From NCBI GenBank assembly GCA_903837605.1, contig CAILVF010000031.1:18789-82788 (forward strand): a stretch of 64,000 nucleotides of DNA, read 5' to 3'. Under the pieces are notes generated by a model that was not told where the DNA came from, did no database searches, and worked only from the letters and a program-made list of their open reading frames with translations. Both the position numbers and the translations under genes were made by a program. Below are positions 37,618 to 45,527 of the stretch, one piece after another; the stretch's first letter is position 1; each line of letters begins with the position of its first letter. Source of the stretch: an uncultured Bacteroidales bacterium (lineage in GTDB: Bacteria > Bacteroidota > Bacteroidia > Bacteroidales > FEN-979).

Positions 37618-38319
37618 TCATTTGAAGCAATACCTGCCTTTTTCAACCATAACCAAGGGAGGAGTTTTGTGATTCTCAAAGTACTCATATCCCTCCTTCA
37701 GATTCAGCCAGAAGTCATGAAATGTTGACTGCGGATGGCTTTGCAGGTTCTGATCAGTCATCCGGAACGGGAAAATCTGCAGGTTGATCACATCCTGGCC
37801 CTTTTCAAATGCTTTGACCATAATGGTCCATATCTCCTCGATGTTTTCATTGCCCATGGCATAACATCCGATAGAAACACAGTCGCCGTGCACCATGATC
37901 TCACTGCCCGTATATTTCTTTGCCTTTTCGTAGGCGTTGGGATAGCCGATATTGAACGCCAGGTGATAGTTGCTGGCCGGGTTCATAGAAGACGGCAGGA
38001 TTACATAGAAGCCCTCAGGTGCCTGGTTGTCGCCGACCCTCGTCTTTGTCCCAAGTGTGCCGGAATAATAGCAGATAGTATATATCTTAAAGAGAACGTA
38101 TTGCTGGTCTTTTTTAATCCAGACTTCAAGTTCTTTGGGTTCTTTGAAGATCCTGAGAAAAACCGGGCTACCGGGCATTAGCCCCAATGAATTATCCAAT
38201 TTCAGCAGTTTCTCCTGCCGACGGTTTACTGCATCTATTGATAGGGGAGAAGATGGAATCCGGGTAAAGGATTGACTTAGATTCATGAATAACAGGATTA
38301 TGAGTGCAAGTCTTGCCAT
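37618..38319 (-). CDS. Exported L,D-transpeptidase (YkuD domain, YafK-like)
   Basis: A 233-residue exported protein with a signal peptide to about residue 18. The YkuD catalytic motif is visible as MVHGDCVSIGCYAM near residues 141-154: the His, then Ser-Ile-Gly-Cys with the nucleophile Cys. The surrounding FYVILPSSMNPASNYHLAFNIGYPNAYEK matches the YafK/ErfK branch, which includes enzymes that cleave or exchange peptidoglycan cross-links or attached proteins. Whether this one links or cleaves is not visible. It is convergent with sufE, 15 bases away. Confidence 0.85.
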   Translation of the reverse strand: MARLALIILLFMNLSQSFTRIPSSPLSIDAVNRRQEKLLKLDNSLGLMPGSPVFLRIFKEPKELEVWIKKDQQYVLFKIYTICYYSGTLGTKTRVGDNQAPEGFYVILPSSMNPASNYHLAFNIGYPNAYEKAKKYTGSEIMVHGDCVSIGCYAMGNENIEEIWTIMVKAFEKGQDVINLQIFPFRMTDQNLQSHPQSTFHDFWLNLKEGYEYFENHKTPPLVMVEKGRYCFK

Positions 38320-38341
38320 AGTGCAAGGAATAAAATAAGGG

Positions 38342-39217
38342 TCAAAAGATCGATAACATTCTTCTATACTTCGGGCAATAGAATAGTGATAATATTATAT
38401 AAGTCAGTAAAAAGTTAATCACCGAGATGATCAGGGCTATCATGAAAACTCCTGACAGTATCCCTGTATAGCGGCTGAAATGAAGTATGAAACCGGTCAG
38501 ATCAAACCCGAGCAAAATAGTGACCGCATTGAAGATCAAAAACAGGATGGCGATAGGAAGGAGCCCGGTGAGCATGCTTGTTAGGTCGGGCGGACTTAAT
38601 TGCATATGTGATGAAATACAAAAGGCGAGTAAGAAAAATACCCAGAATGAAATTGATCCGAAATTATTTAATGCAAACACTTCCCCTGTCAGGACCAATC
38701 CGAATGAGATGGTGGAACCGAGATCCGCCATCATTTCAAAAAACCCTTTATTTGAAAGATGTTCGTTTGAAATGGTTTCCCGTATCTCATTAAAGTTTGG
38801 CAGCAGTAAAAACATTAAAAGACAAAGCAGCAACGAACCAAAGATTATCGGGCCTGCACCTATGAATAAATTCCCTGCCTTCTGGTAAAAATTACCCCTG
38901 TTATAACTATGGTTTACATAACCGAGCGAGCCATCCTGGCTGTTCGGAGCGAATAAACTGATCCCGGTGATCTTGTGCCCGAACACCAAACAAAAAAAGG
39001 CATGGCCTGCTTCATGTACAGGTGTCCCTAACCATCCTGTAAGATAAATATCCAGTTTTGGATTATTGGAATTGACAAATGCCTTCCTTGTCGACCGTGA
39101 AACGAAATATAAAATAATGCCGAAAAAGAACAGGAACCCAAAAATTGCCAGCATCTGGTAAGCAGAAGCCAGCAGGACCTTTCCAAGGTAGTCTAAAACG
39201 ATATTCACGTATTCCAT
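38342..39217 (-). CDS. Membrane zinc-metalloprotease-like protein (M50-type HEAGH)
   Basis: A 291-residue protein with about six membrane segments. GTPVHEAGHAFF near residue 64-75 is the HExxH zinc motif of the M50 (site-2 protease) superfamily, with an adjacent loop GSLGYVNHSYN. In M50 enzymes a third metal ligand, often Asp in a later helix (NxxPxxxxDG), is needed; I could not see it clearly, so catalysis is uncertain. The substrate is unknown. It is divergent from sufT and lies 22 bases upstream of the L,D-transpeptidase, so these two may be one transcript concerned with the envelope. Confidence 0.65.
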   Translation of the reverse strand: MEYVNIVLDYLGKVLLASAYQMLAIFGFLFFFGIILYFVSRSTRKAFVNSNNPKLDIYLTGWLGTPVHEAGHAFFCLVFGHKITGISLFAPNSQDGSLGYVNHSYNRGNFYQKAGNLFIGAGPIIFGSLLLCLLMFLLLPNFNEIRETISNEHLSNKGFFEMMADLGSTISFGLVLTGEVFALNNFGSISFWVFFLLAFCISSHMQLSPPDLTSMLTGLLPIAILFLIFNAVTILLGFDLTGFILHFSRYTGILSGVFMIALIISVINFLLTYIILSLFYCPKYRRMLSIF

Positions 39218-39275
39218 CCAACCACAAAGTTATGTCAATTCACTCAGGGGTTCAAACTGCCATCCCGCTTTTCCT

Positions 39276-39283
39276 TACCTTTG
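39276..39283 (+). promoter_or_regulatory. sufT promoter -7 box
   Basis: TACCTTTG is an exact TAnnTTTG box ending 19 bases before the ATG at 39303. The same TACCTTTG sequence and a similar spacing recur before dxs. It shows sufT has its own promoter separate from sufBCDSE. Confidence 0.6.
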
Positions 39284-39302
39284 CCTTTAAAATTGCATTT
39301 TT

Positions 39303-39632
39303 ATGGAAACCCCGGATAACATACCATATAACCCCTTCGAACAATCTGTTATCGACGCCCTGAGAAGGGTTTTTGACCCTGAGATCCCAATTAATATTTA
39401 TGACCTGGGACTGATTTACAACCTCAAAATCGACATTGACCACAATGTGGAAATCCTGATGACCCTTACCACCCCTAACTGCCCCATTGCCGAAGATATG
39501 CCTGGAATGGTACAGGAAGAAGTGAGCCGGGTGGAAGGGGTCGGAAAAGTGAAAGTCGAGCTTACTTTCGAGCCGCCATGGGATATGGCCAACCTGAGCG
39601 AGGAAGCGAAAGTGGAACTTGGACTAATTTGA
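39303..39632 (+). CDS. sufT: MIP18/DUF59-family Fe-S maturation protein (SufT-like)
   Basis: A 109-residue protein of the MIP18 (DUF59) family, which helps deliver iron-sulfur clusters; in bacteria it is called SufT when linked to suf genes. DPEIPINIYDLGLIYNLKI near 27-45 and TTPNCPIAEDMP near 58-69 are the signature, with the conserved Cys in the second. It lies 1.7 kb downstream of sufBCDSE, cut off from it by two genes on the other strand, and is followed at once by a CCG-domain protein that may be a client. The sufT name rests on context. Confidence 0.85.
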   Translation: METPDNIPYNPFEQSVIDALRRVFDPEIPINIYDLGLIYNLKIDIDHNVEILMTLTTPNCPIAEDMPGMVQEEVSRVEGVGKVKVELTFEPPWDMANLSEEAKVELGLI

Positions 39633-39634
39633 TT

Positions 39635-40315
39635 ATGTTTCCTTCCACCAGAAAAGCTTTTGCACCTGGCTGCGCCTTGATGCTCTATAAACCGGATCTT
39701 GCACGAAAGGTGCACCAATACCTTGTAAAAGAGATTGGTGACATGCCATTTCATAATGTCTGTTGTAAGAATGAACCTGGTCTCACTGAATTGACAGAGA
39801 TCATAAACATCTGTCCGGGATGCGACAAGCGGTTCCGAACTCTGTATCCTGCTTCAACCACTATTTCTTTATGGGAGATCATAGATTCGGACCGGTATTT
39901 CCCATTTCCTGATTATGGCGGAAGACGAATGACGATTCAGGATGCGTGTCCGACCCGCGATCAGGAACGCATTCACAGGGCCATCCGCAGTCTTCTGAAA
40001 AAAATGAACATCATTATCACGGAACCTTTAAAAACAGGTTCCCGCTCAGTCTGTTGCGGCGACAGTTTCTATGGACAGCTGAGTGATGAGCAGTTGAATG
40101 CCCAGATGGAAAAGAGGGCGTCGGAAATGCCAGAAGAAGAGGTTGCGGTGTATTGTATATCCTGTGTGAATTCTATGATCATCGGGGGGAAGAAGCCAAG
40201 GTATCTGGTCGATCTGCTGTTCGGTGAAGAAACCTCTCCTTCGGTGGTAAATCCCAGAAGCTGGCATGATTTGCTGGATATTCATATTGCCCAAGCGGTG
40301 GCTGCAGGGTCCTGA
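39635..40315 (+). CDS. Double CCG-domain cysteine-rich protein (HdrB-like, possible Fe-S protein)
   Basis: A 226-residue protein from the ATG at 39635, just 2 bases after the sufT stop. Two CCG-type motifs are in tandem: residues 13-63 hold Cys, then Cys-Cys, then CPGC with spacing CX29CCX15CX2C; residues 103-175 hold CX34CCX32CX2C (VCCGDSFYG, YCISC). The second is close to the motif of heterodisulfide reductase HdrB and glycolate/lactate oxidase subunits, whose cysteines bind a noncubane [4Fe-4S] cluster. There are no flavin or ferredoxin domains and no partner subunit nearby. The longer frame from 39578 overlaps sufT and is not used. The function is unknown. Confidence 0.72.
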   Translation: MFPSTRKAFAPGCALMLYKPDLARKVHQYLVKEIGDMPFHNVCCKNEPGLTELTEIINICPGCDKRFRTLYPASTTISLWEIIDSDRYFPFPDYGGRRMTIQDACPTRDQERIHRAIRSLLKKMNIIITEPLKTGSRSVCCGDSFYGQLSDEQLNAQMEKRASEMPEEEVAVYCISCVNSMIIGGKKPRYLVDLLFGEETSPSVVNPRSWHDLLDIHIAQAVAAGS

Positions 40316-40415
40316 GCTCTCTTAGAGTATGATGAACAGATATTTAAAGAATGATTTGAGGATCTTAGCCTTTTCTCTTCAAGACACCGATCCATAATAC
40401 AGTTAGGAAAATCCT

Positions 40416-40423
40416 TACCTTTG
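40416..40423 (+). promoter_or_regulatory. dxs promoter -7 box
   Basis: TACCTTTG, identical to the box before sufT, ends 22 bases before the ATG at 40446. An ATG at 40438 is out of frame and does not start a long reading frame. Confidence 0.6.
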
Positions 40424-40445
40424 CACCCGCAATTTCAATGAACCA

Positions 40446-42341
40446 ATGACACCAGCTGTCGGACCCTTGCTCGCACACATCAACAGCCCTGAAGACCTGA
40501 GGAAACTCCGTGTTGATCAGCTGCCCCAGCTTTGCGCGGAGATCAGGCAGTTTATCATCGATGTGATCTCGCTCAACCCCGGCCATCTTGGCGCAAGCCT
40601 CGGAGCCGTGGAACTCTCGGTTGCAGTTCATTATGTTTTTGACACTCCGAACGATAAGGTCATCTTTGATGTGGGCCACCAGGCCTATGCCCATAAGATC
40701 CTGACCGGCCGAAAAGAATCCTTCCACACCCTGCGTTCTTTCCACGGTATCAGCGGTTTCCCGAAGATGTCGGAAAGCGAATACGATGCATTTGGCACGG
40801 GCCATTCATCGACCAGCATTTCTGCAGCGCTTGGAATGGGCGTAGCTTCGAAACTCCAGGGTGAAACGAACCGCCACCACGTTGCCATCATAGGCGACGG
40901 GGCAATGACCGGGGGGATGGCCATGGAAGCGCTCAACAATGCCGGCGTTTCAAATGCAAACCTCCTGGTGATCCTCAACGACAACCAGATTGCCATTGAT
41001 AAAAATGTTGGAGCAATAAAGGATTACCTGGCGGATATTGTCACGTCCAAAACCTATAATAAATTCCGAGATGCGGTTTGGATGTTAATGGGGGGAGGAA
41101 CGCGTTACGGCAAGAACTCACGGGCCATTGTAAAACAGCTGGGCAACGCCCTGAAAGGAACCCTGCTTAAACCCAGCGGATTGTTCGAAGCCTTTAATTT
41201 CAGGTATTTCGGACTGGTCGACGGCAACGATATTGTTCGTCTTGTGAATCTTTTAAAAGACATCAAGGAGATCAAAGGCCCAAAACTCCTGCATGTTCAT
41301 ACGGTAAAGGGAAAAGGTTTCGAAAAAGCCGAACAGGACCAGACGGTATACCATGCCCCGGGTGTTTTCGATAAAGAAACAGGCAAGATCAAGGAGGACA
41401 AATGCCATGGCCTGGCGCCAAAATACCAAACGGTCTTCGGCCGCACCATCATCGAACTGGCCGAAAAGAATCCTAAGATTGTCGGGATCACTCCGGCCAT
41501 GGCCACGGGCTGTTCACTGAACCTGATGATGAATAAAATGCCTGAAAGGACCTTCGACGTCGGTATTGCCGAACAGCATGCCGTGACTTTCAGCGCCGGC
41601 ATGGCTTCTTCGGGCATGATCCCGTTTTGCAATATTTACTCAACTTTCCTTCAGAGGGCCTACGACCAGATCATCCATGACGTGGCGTTACAGGACCTCC
41701 AGGTGGTTTTCTGCCTCGACAGGGGCGGACTTGTTGGCGAAGACGGAGCCACCCACCACGGGGCCTTTGACCTGGCTTACCTGCGCTGCATCCCCAACAT
41801 GACAGTTGCAGCCCCGATGAATGAGGAGGAACTCCGGAACCTTATGTTTACCGCCCAGCTCCCGGGGAAAGGTCCGTTTGCCCTACGTTATCCCAAGGGC
41901 AGGGGAGTGATGCCTCAGTGGAAAACCACTATGAAAGAGATGAGCGTCGGCAAAGGAATAATAATCAGGGAAGGAAAAGATGTTGCCATTCTCAGTACAG
42001 GCCACCCGGGAAATTTTGTTAAAGAAGCCTGCATTGAACTTGATAAACAAGGGCTGCATCCCGCCCATTACCACTTCCCCTATGTAAAACCCCTTGATGA
42101 AGAACTTCTCCCTGAAATCTTCAAAAACTTCAAGCGTATCATTACCGTTGAAGACGGCACAGTCTTAGGCGGGTTCGGAAGTGCAATCCTGGAATTTATG
42201 AGTGAACATGGCTACACCGCCAGCGTTAAACGCCTTGGGATTCCCGATAAATTCATCGAACAGGGTAAGAATGAAGAACTCCACCATGAGTGCGGGTACG
42301 ATGCGGAAGGAATTGCGGCAGCAGTAAAGAGTATGATATAG
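40446..42341 (+). CDS. dxs: 1-deoxy-D-xylulose-5-phosphate synthase
   Basis: First enzyme of the MEP isoprenoid pathway; joins pyruvate and glyceraldehyde-3-phosphate using thiamine diphosphate. It has 631 residues. Transketolase-type motifs are in order: NPGHLGASLGAVEL near 40-53, the cofactor motif GDGAMTGGMAMEALNNAG near 153-170 (GDG...N), DVGIAEQHAVTFSAG near 372-386 and the C-terminal domain with VEDGTVLGGFGSA. DRGGLVGEDGATHHG, a Dxs-specific stretch, removes confusion with transketolase. It has its own promoter; no other MEP genes are near. Its stop codon is followed at once by a repeat. Confidence 0.97.
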   Translation: MTPAVGPLLAHINSPEDLRKLRVDQLPQLCAEIRQFIIDVISLNPGHLGASLGAVELSVAVHYVFDTPNDKVIFDVGHQAYAHKILTGRKESFHTLRSFHGISGFPKMSESEYDAFGTGHSSTSISAALGMGVASKLQGETNRHHVAIIGDGAMTGGMAMEALNNAGVSNANLLVILNDNQIAIDKNVGAIKDYLADIVTSKTYNKFRDAVWMLMGGGTRYGKNSRAIVKQLGNALKGTLLKPSGLFEAFNFRYFGLVDGNDIVRLVNLLKDIKEIKGPKLLHVHTVKGKGFEKAEQDQTVYHAPGVFDKETGKIKEDKCHGLAPKYQTVFGRTIIELAEKNPKIVGITPAMATGCSLNLMMNKMPERTFDVGIAEQHAVTFSAGMASSGMIPFCNIYSTFLQRAYDQIIHDVALQDLQVVFCLDRGGLVGEDGATHHGAFDLAYLRCIPNMTVAAPMNEEELRNLMFTAQLPGKGPFALRYPKGRGVMPQWKTTMKEMSVGKGIIIREGKDVAILSTGHPGNFVKEACIELDKQGLHPAHYHFPYVKPLDEELLPEIFKNFKRIITVEDGTVLGGFGSAILEFMSEHGYTASVKRLGIPDKFIEQGKNEELHHECGYDAEGIAAAVKSMI

Positions 42342-42431
42342 CGCAGCATTTGCGAAGCAATCGTGAACACGTAAATGAAATAAACAATTCGTGTGAACAA
42401 ACCCCAGTGGAGGTGTGAAGATGCGAGCGGT
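42342..42431. repeat. Intergenic repeat between dxs and a convergent gene (AAACCCCAG type)
   Basis: The gap contains a core AAACCCCAG-N4-GGTG-N2-AAGAT-N3-AGCG. A similar core (AAACCCCAG-N4-GGTG-N-AAGAT-N3-AAGCG) lies inside the APC permease gene at about 45053-45083. The flanks contain GCGCAGC and GCGAAGC, also found near that site. I take the two to be copies of one element that was not otherwise recognised. Confidence 0.5.
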
Positions 42432-42434
42432 AAG

Positions 42435-42857
42435 CTACTTCGATGATTCGCTATTCCCCTTCTCCAGCATCTTCAGCAATTCAGCAGCTTTTTTCCTTGT
42501 ATGATGGCTTAGCAGGAATAACGCTCCTACCAGGATAAACGGGAAGGTAATGGTGAGAATGATGAAAAAACTCATCCAGACCGAATGGTTCATGGTATAA
42601 TTTCCCCAAAAAACATAGGGCGAAAAGGCCAGGCCGAGCGACAGGAAAATAATACCACCTATATTCTCCCATTTCCAGGCAATGACGAGCAAAATGATCA
42701 GTACAAACGAAGGGATCATATGCATCAGCCAGTCAAGGATCTGTGTTTTTAAAGGCAATCCAGCCTGGAAGGCATCCAGTGAAAATACGCTTACAAAAAG
42801 GATGGCAGCAATCGCGAGGACCCTCGGGGCCCAGAAAAGAAGCAATACTGATCTCAT
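42435..42857 (-). CDS. Small integral membrane protein of unknown function
   Basis: A 140-residue protein with four hydrophobic helices (about residues 5-25, 40-60, 65-85 and 95-118) and a charged cytoplasmic tail (HHTRKKAAELLKMLEKG). I do not recognise a catalytic motif; DxxLMHMIPSF and WKWENIGG are features seen in a widespread family of unnamed Bacteroidota membrane proteins. It is convergent with dxs and lies 34 bases after the NAD(P)-binding gene, likely in one transcript with it. Confidence 0.7.
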   Translation of the reverse strand: MRSVLLLFWAPRVLAIAAILFVSVFSLDAFQAGLPLKTQILDWLMHMIPSFVLIILLVIAWKWENIGGIIFLSLGLAFSPYVFWGNYTMNHSVWMSFFIILTITFPFILVGALFLLSHHTRKKAAELLKMLEKGNSESSK

Positions 42858-42891
42858 AATTATCGGATTAGGTTGAATTTACTGTAATGAT

Positions 42892-43509
42892 TTAACTGCT
42901 TGAGATCGCCGGCATCTTTAAATCGTATTTCCTGTCGGTCATCAGCTTCAGCATGAAATCGGCAACATCGGCACGGGGAATGGATCTCGAAGTGGGAATG
43001 TCCTCATTGATCCTGTACTGGCCCGTCTTGGGCGAATCGGTAAGCCCCACAGGCCTTATGACCACCCATTCGGCTTTACTTTGTTTAACAACCTCAAGCT
43101 GGCGTTTCTTATCAACAAATACATGCTTCAGGAAAAGGGGCATGAAGATCTTGCCGAACCAGAACCCGGAATCATTTCCAAGCACGCCGGCCGACGACAT
43201 GCAGATGAACCGTTTCACCCCGCATTCTTCCATGGCCTGCAGAATCAGCCTTGTAGCATCGGAAAGAACCGTGTTTGGTTTGTTTTTATCTATCCCGAGG
43301 GTGCACATTACCACATCACAGCCCTGCACCGCCTCTTTTATCTTTTTGTAATCCCCCAGGTCTCCTTCGATGACCCTGATGTTTTTGTGGGTTATTGTGA
43401 CCTTGTCGGCCCGGCGTGTGTACGCGGTTACCTCATGCCCCTGGTTCAGGGCCTGAAAGGTGAGCATTAGCCCGGTCCTGCCGCTTGCGCCAAATATTGT
43501 TATCTTCAT
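42892..43509 (-). CDS. NAD(P)H-binding atypical short-chain dehydrogenase
   Basis: A 205-residue Rossmann-fold protein. GASGRTG at residues 8-14 is the dinucleotide-binding loop, YTRRADKV near 30 suggests NADP preference, and IEGDLGDYKKIKEAVQGCDVVMCTLG near 47-72 is the second half of the fold. The domain resembles the biliverdin-reductase-B / NmrA-like group. It lacks a clear Tyr-x-x-x-Lys pair, so it may bind a cofactor without classic SDR catalysis. No substrate can be named. It is divergent from the APC permease. Confidence 0.8.
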   Translation of the reverse strand: MKITIFGASGRTGLMLTFQALNQGHEVTAYTRRADKVTITHKNIRVIEGDLGDYKKIKEAVQGCDVVMCTLGIDKNKPNTVLSDATRLILQAMEECGVKRFICMSSAGVLGNDSGFWFGKIFMPLFLKHVFVDKKRQLEVVKQSKAEWVVIRPVGLTDSPKTGQYRINEDIPTSRSIPRADVADFMLKLMTDRKYDLKMPAISSS

Positions 43510-43607
43510 CCTGCAAAGTTACGAAAATTTGATGGCCGCCGGGGAAGAAACTCCGGCCCCCGCACTCTTGCAATTGAAAATCTTTCTATTTTTATCAAAA
43601 ATTAAGC

Positions 43608-45524
43608 TTGTCTTTTTCCGACCTTTTCAGAAAGAAACCTATAGGACTGATCCTTAACGATGCCGCCGGGTATGAGCGGGATTCGGGAGGGCTCAGGCGC
43701 AGCCTCACGGTATTTGACCTCACTGCCTTAGGCATCGCAGCCATTGTAGGTTCGGGGATCTTTGCAACGATAGGAGGCGCCGCAGCATCAGGAGGTCCGG
43801 CTGTTGCACTCTTGTTTATCTTCACAGCCGTAGCCTGCGGTTTTTCTGCCCTTTGCTATGCTGAATTTGCATCGGTGATCCCGCTGAGCGGAAGCGCATA
43901 TACATACGCCTACGCAAGCTTTGGCGAACTCTTTGCATGGATCATCGGCTGGGACCTCATCGTTGAATATGCAATCGGGAACATAGCGGTAGCTATTTCA
44001 TGGTCTGATTATTTCTGCTCCCTGATGAGCGGAATGGGTATCCATATTCCCGAATTTATTTCAACCGACTATGTTACAGCTTTCAGGGGGTATAATGAAG
44101 GGGCTGCAGCCATTGCCCACGGCAGCAGCCTGGCCCAGCTGACACCCGTTATCCAGAAATCCTACCTGGCCTGGGTGAATTCCCCTGTGCTCGGTGGATT
44201 GCACCTGGTCGCCAACGTCCCTGCATTTGCCATTGTAGCGCTTATATCAGTGTTGGTTTATATAGGGATATACGAAACCAAGGTGGTCGGCAATTCCATG
44301 GTGATACTTAAAGTAGTTGTGTTGCTGCTAATCATCGCAGTGGGTTCCTTCTATATCAAGCCCTCCAACTGGTCTCCTTTTGCCCCTCACGGCCTTACTG
44401 GAGTGCTTAAAGGTGTGTCGGGGGTGTTCTTCGCGTATATAGGTTTCGATGCCATCTCAACCACTGCCGAAGAATGTAAAAATACCCGCCGGGACCTGCC
44501 CAGGGCTATTATTTACTCCCTCATCATTACAACCCTGCTCTATGTCATGATCAGCCTGGTGCTTACAGGAATGGTAAATTATTCTGAACTTGGTGTGGGA
44601 GATCCGCTTGCTTATGTGTTCGAACGCATCCACATGGGCAAGTTTGCAGGATTTATCTCACTCGCCGCCATCATTGCCATGGCCAGCGTGATACTGGTAT
44701 TCCAGGTGGGCCAGCCGAGGATCTGGATGAGCATGAGCCGCGACGGACTTTTACCTAAGGCTTTTTCAAGGATACACCCGAAATTCCGCACCCCCGCTTT
44801 TGCAACGGTAGTAGCCGGGCTCCTTGCATCCATACCCTCCCTGTTTATGAACTTCACCGAGATAACGGATCTTACGAGCATAGGCACCCTGTTTGCTTTC
44901 GTACTGGTAAGCGGTGGAGTGCTTATCCTTAACCCCAGGGGGAGAAGAGAAAAGGATGCACAGTTTGCCCGCACTATTCGTTACACTGGTGGTGTGAGTG
45001 ATGATGTTGGAGCGAGGCAATTTGCACAAGCGGCCTTGGGCGCAGCGAAGCAAACCCCAGCCGCGGTGCAAGATTGCAAGCGACAAAAGAAAAATGAGAA
45101 TTCCAGAGAAATCGCCACCAAAGGCTTCCACGTCCCTTACATCAACTCACGCTATGGCCTCCCTCTCGTCTGGGCCGGGATTGGGGTAGTGTTATACTAC
45201 TGGAACCCGCCTGAACTGAAAGAACTCGGCAGGCTTATCAACTTTACCTTCGACCGGGATGACCTTCCCCTGTTCCTGTTCATTATTGCTGCAGTGGCCC
45301 TTACCTTCCTGGGGATAATAAAAAAACTCTCACTGATCCCTGTCCTCGGACTGCTCTCCAGCCTATTCCTCATGGTCCACCTTGGCTTCACCAACTGGAT
45401 GAGGTTCATTGTATGGCTGCTCATCGGTATGACCATATATATCCTGTATTCGCGTAAGCACAGCCATCTCCGGCACCCGGAATCGGTGAACCGGGAACCG
45501 GAAACCGGGAACAGTAAATCGTAA
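43608..45524 (+). CDS. APC-superfamily amino acid permease with an inserted linker
   Basis: A 638-residue inner-membrane protein with 12-14 helices. GIAAIVGSGIFATIGGAA in helix 1 is the APC substrate-site signature, and GVSGVFFAYIGFDAISTTAEE near 265 is the helix 6-8 region. The start is a TTG at 43608 (no nearby ATG). A stretch of about 60 residues at 445-505 (QAALGAAKQTPAAVQDCKR) replaces the short linker expected before KGFHVPYINS; it is poor in complexity and its DNA matches a repeat beside dxs. The last residues (VNREPETGN) and the stop codon are made of heptamer units. Substrate unknown; probably cationic or neutral amino acids. Confidence 0.85.
   Translation: MSFSDLFRKKPIGLILNDAAGYERDSGGLRRSLTVFDLTALGIAAIVGSGIFATIGGAAASGGPAVALLFIFTAVACGFSALCYAEFASVIPLSGSAYTYAYASFGELFAWIIGWDLIVEYAIGNIAVAISWSDYFCSLMSGMGIHIPEFISTDYVTAFRGYNEGAAAIAHGSSLAQLTPVIQKSYLAWVNSPVLGGLHLVANVPAFAIVALISVLVYIGIYETKVVGNSMVILKVVVLLLIIAVGSFYIKPSNWSPFAPHGLTGVLKGVSGVFFAYIGFDAISTTAEECKNTRRDLPRAIIYSLIITTLLYVMISLVLTGMVNYSELGVGDPLAYVFERIHMGKFAGFISLAAIIAMASVILVFQVGQPRIWMSMSRDGLLPKAFSRIHPKFRTPAFATVVAGLLASIPSLFMNFTEITDLTSIGTLFAFVLVSGGVLILNPRGRREKDAQFARTIRYTGGVSDDVGARQFAQAALGAAKQTPAAVQDCKRQKKNENSREIATKGFHVPYINSRYGLPLVWAGIGVVLYYWNPPELKELGRLINFTFDRDDLPLFLFIIAAVALTFLGIIKKLSLIPVLGLLSSLFLMVHLGFTNWMRFIVWLLIGMTIYILYSRKHSHLRHPESVNREPETGNSKS
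44950..45118 (+). repeat. Likely repeat insertion inside the APC permease gene
   Basis: The DNA for residues about 448-503 contains AAACCCCAG-N4-GGTG-N-AAGAT-N3-AAGCG, like the intergenic repeat after dxs, and is preceded by GGCGCAGCGAAGC. The reading frame stays open through it. The protein it encodes is Ala/Gln/Lys-rich and lies where APC permeases have a short cytoplasmic loop. Confidence 0.45.
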
Positions 45525-45527
45525 ATG
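45486..45527 (+). repeat. Heptamer array spanning an APC stop codon and a TSUP start codon
   Basis: Six 7-bp units: GTGAACC, GGGAACC, GGAAACC, GGGAACA, GTAAATC, GTAAATG. The units read through the last codons and the stop of the APC gene and end at the ATG (45525-45527) of the next gene. The units GGAAACC and GGGAACA resemble those near 63.79 kb, so this is the same family invading coding DNA. Confidence 0.7.
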
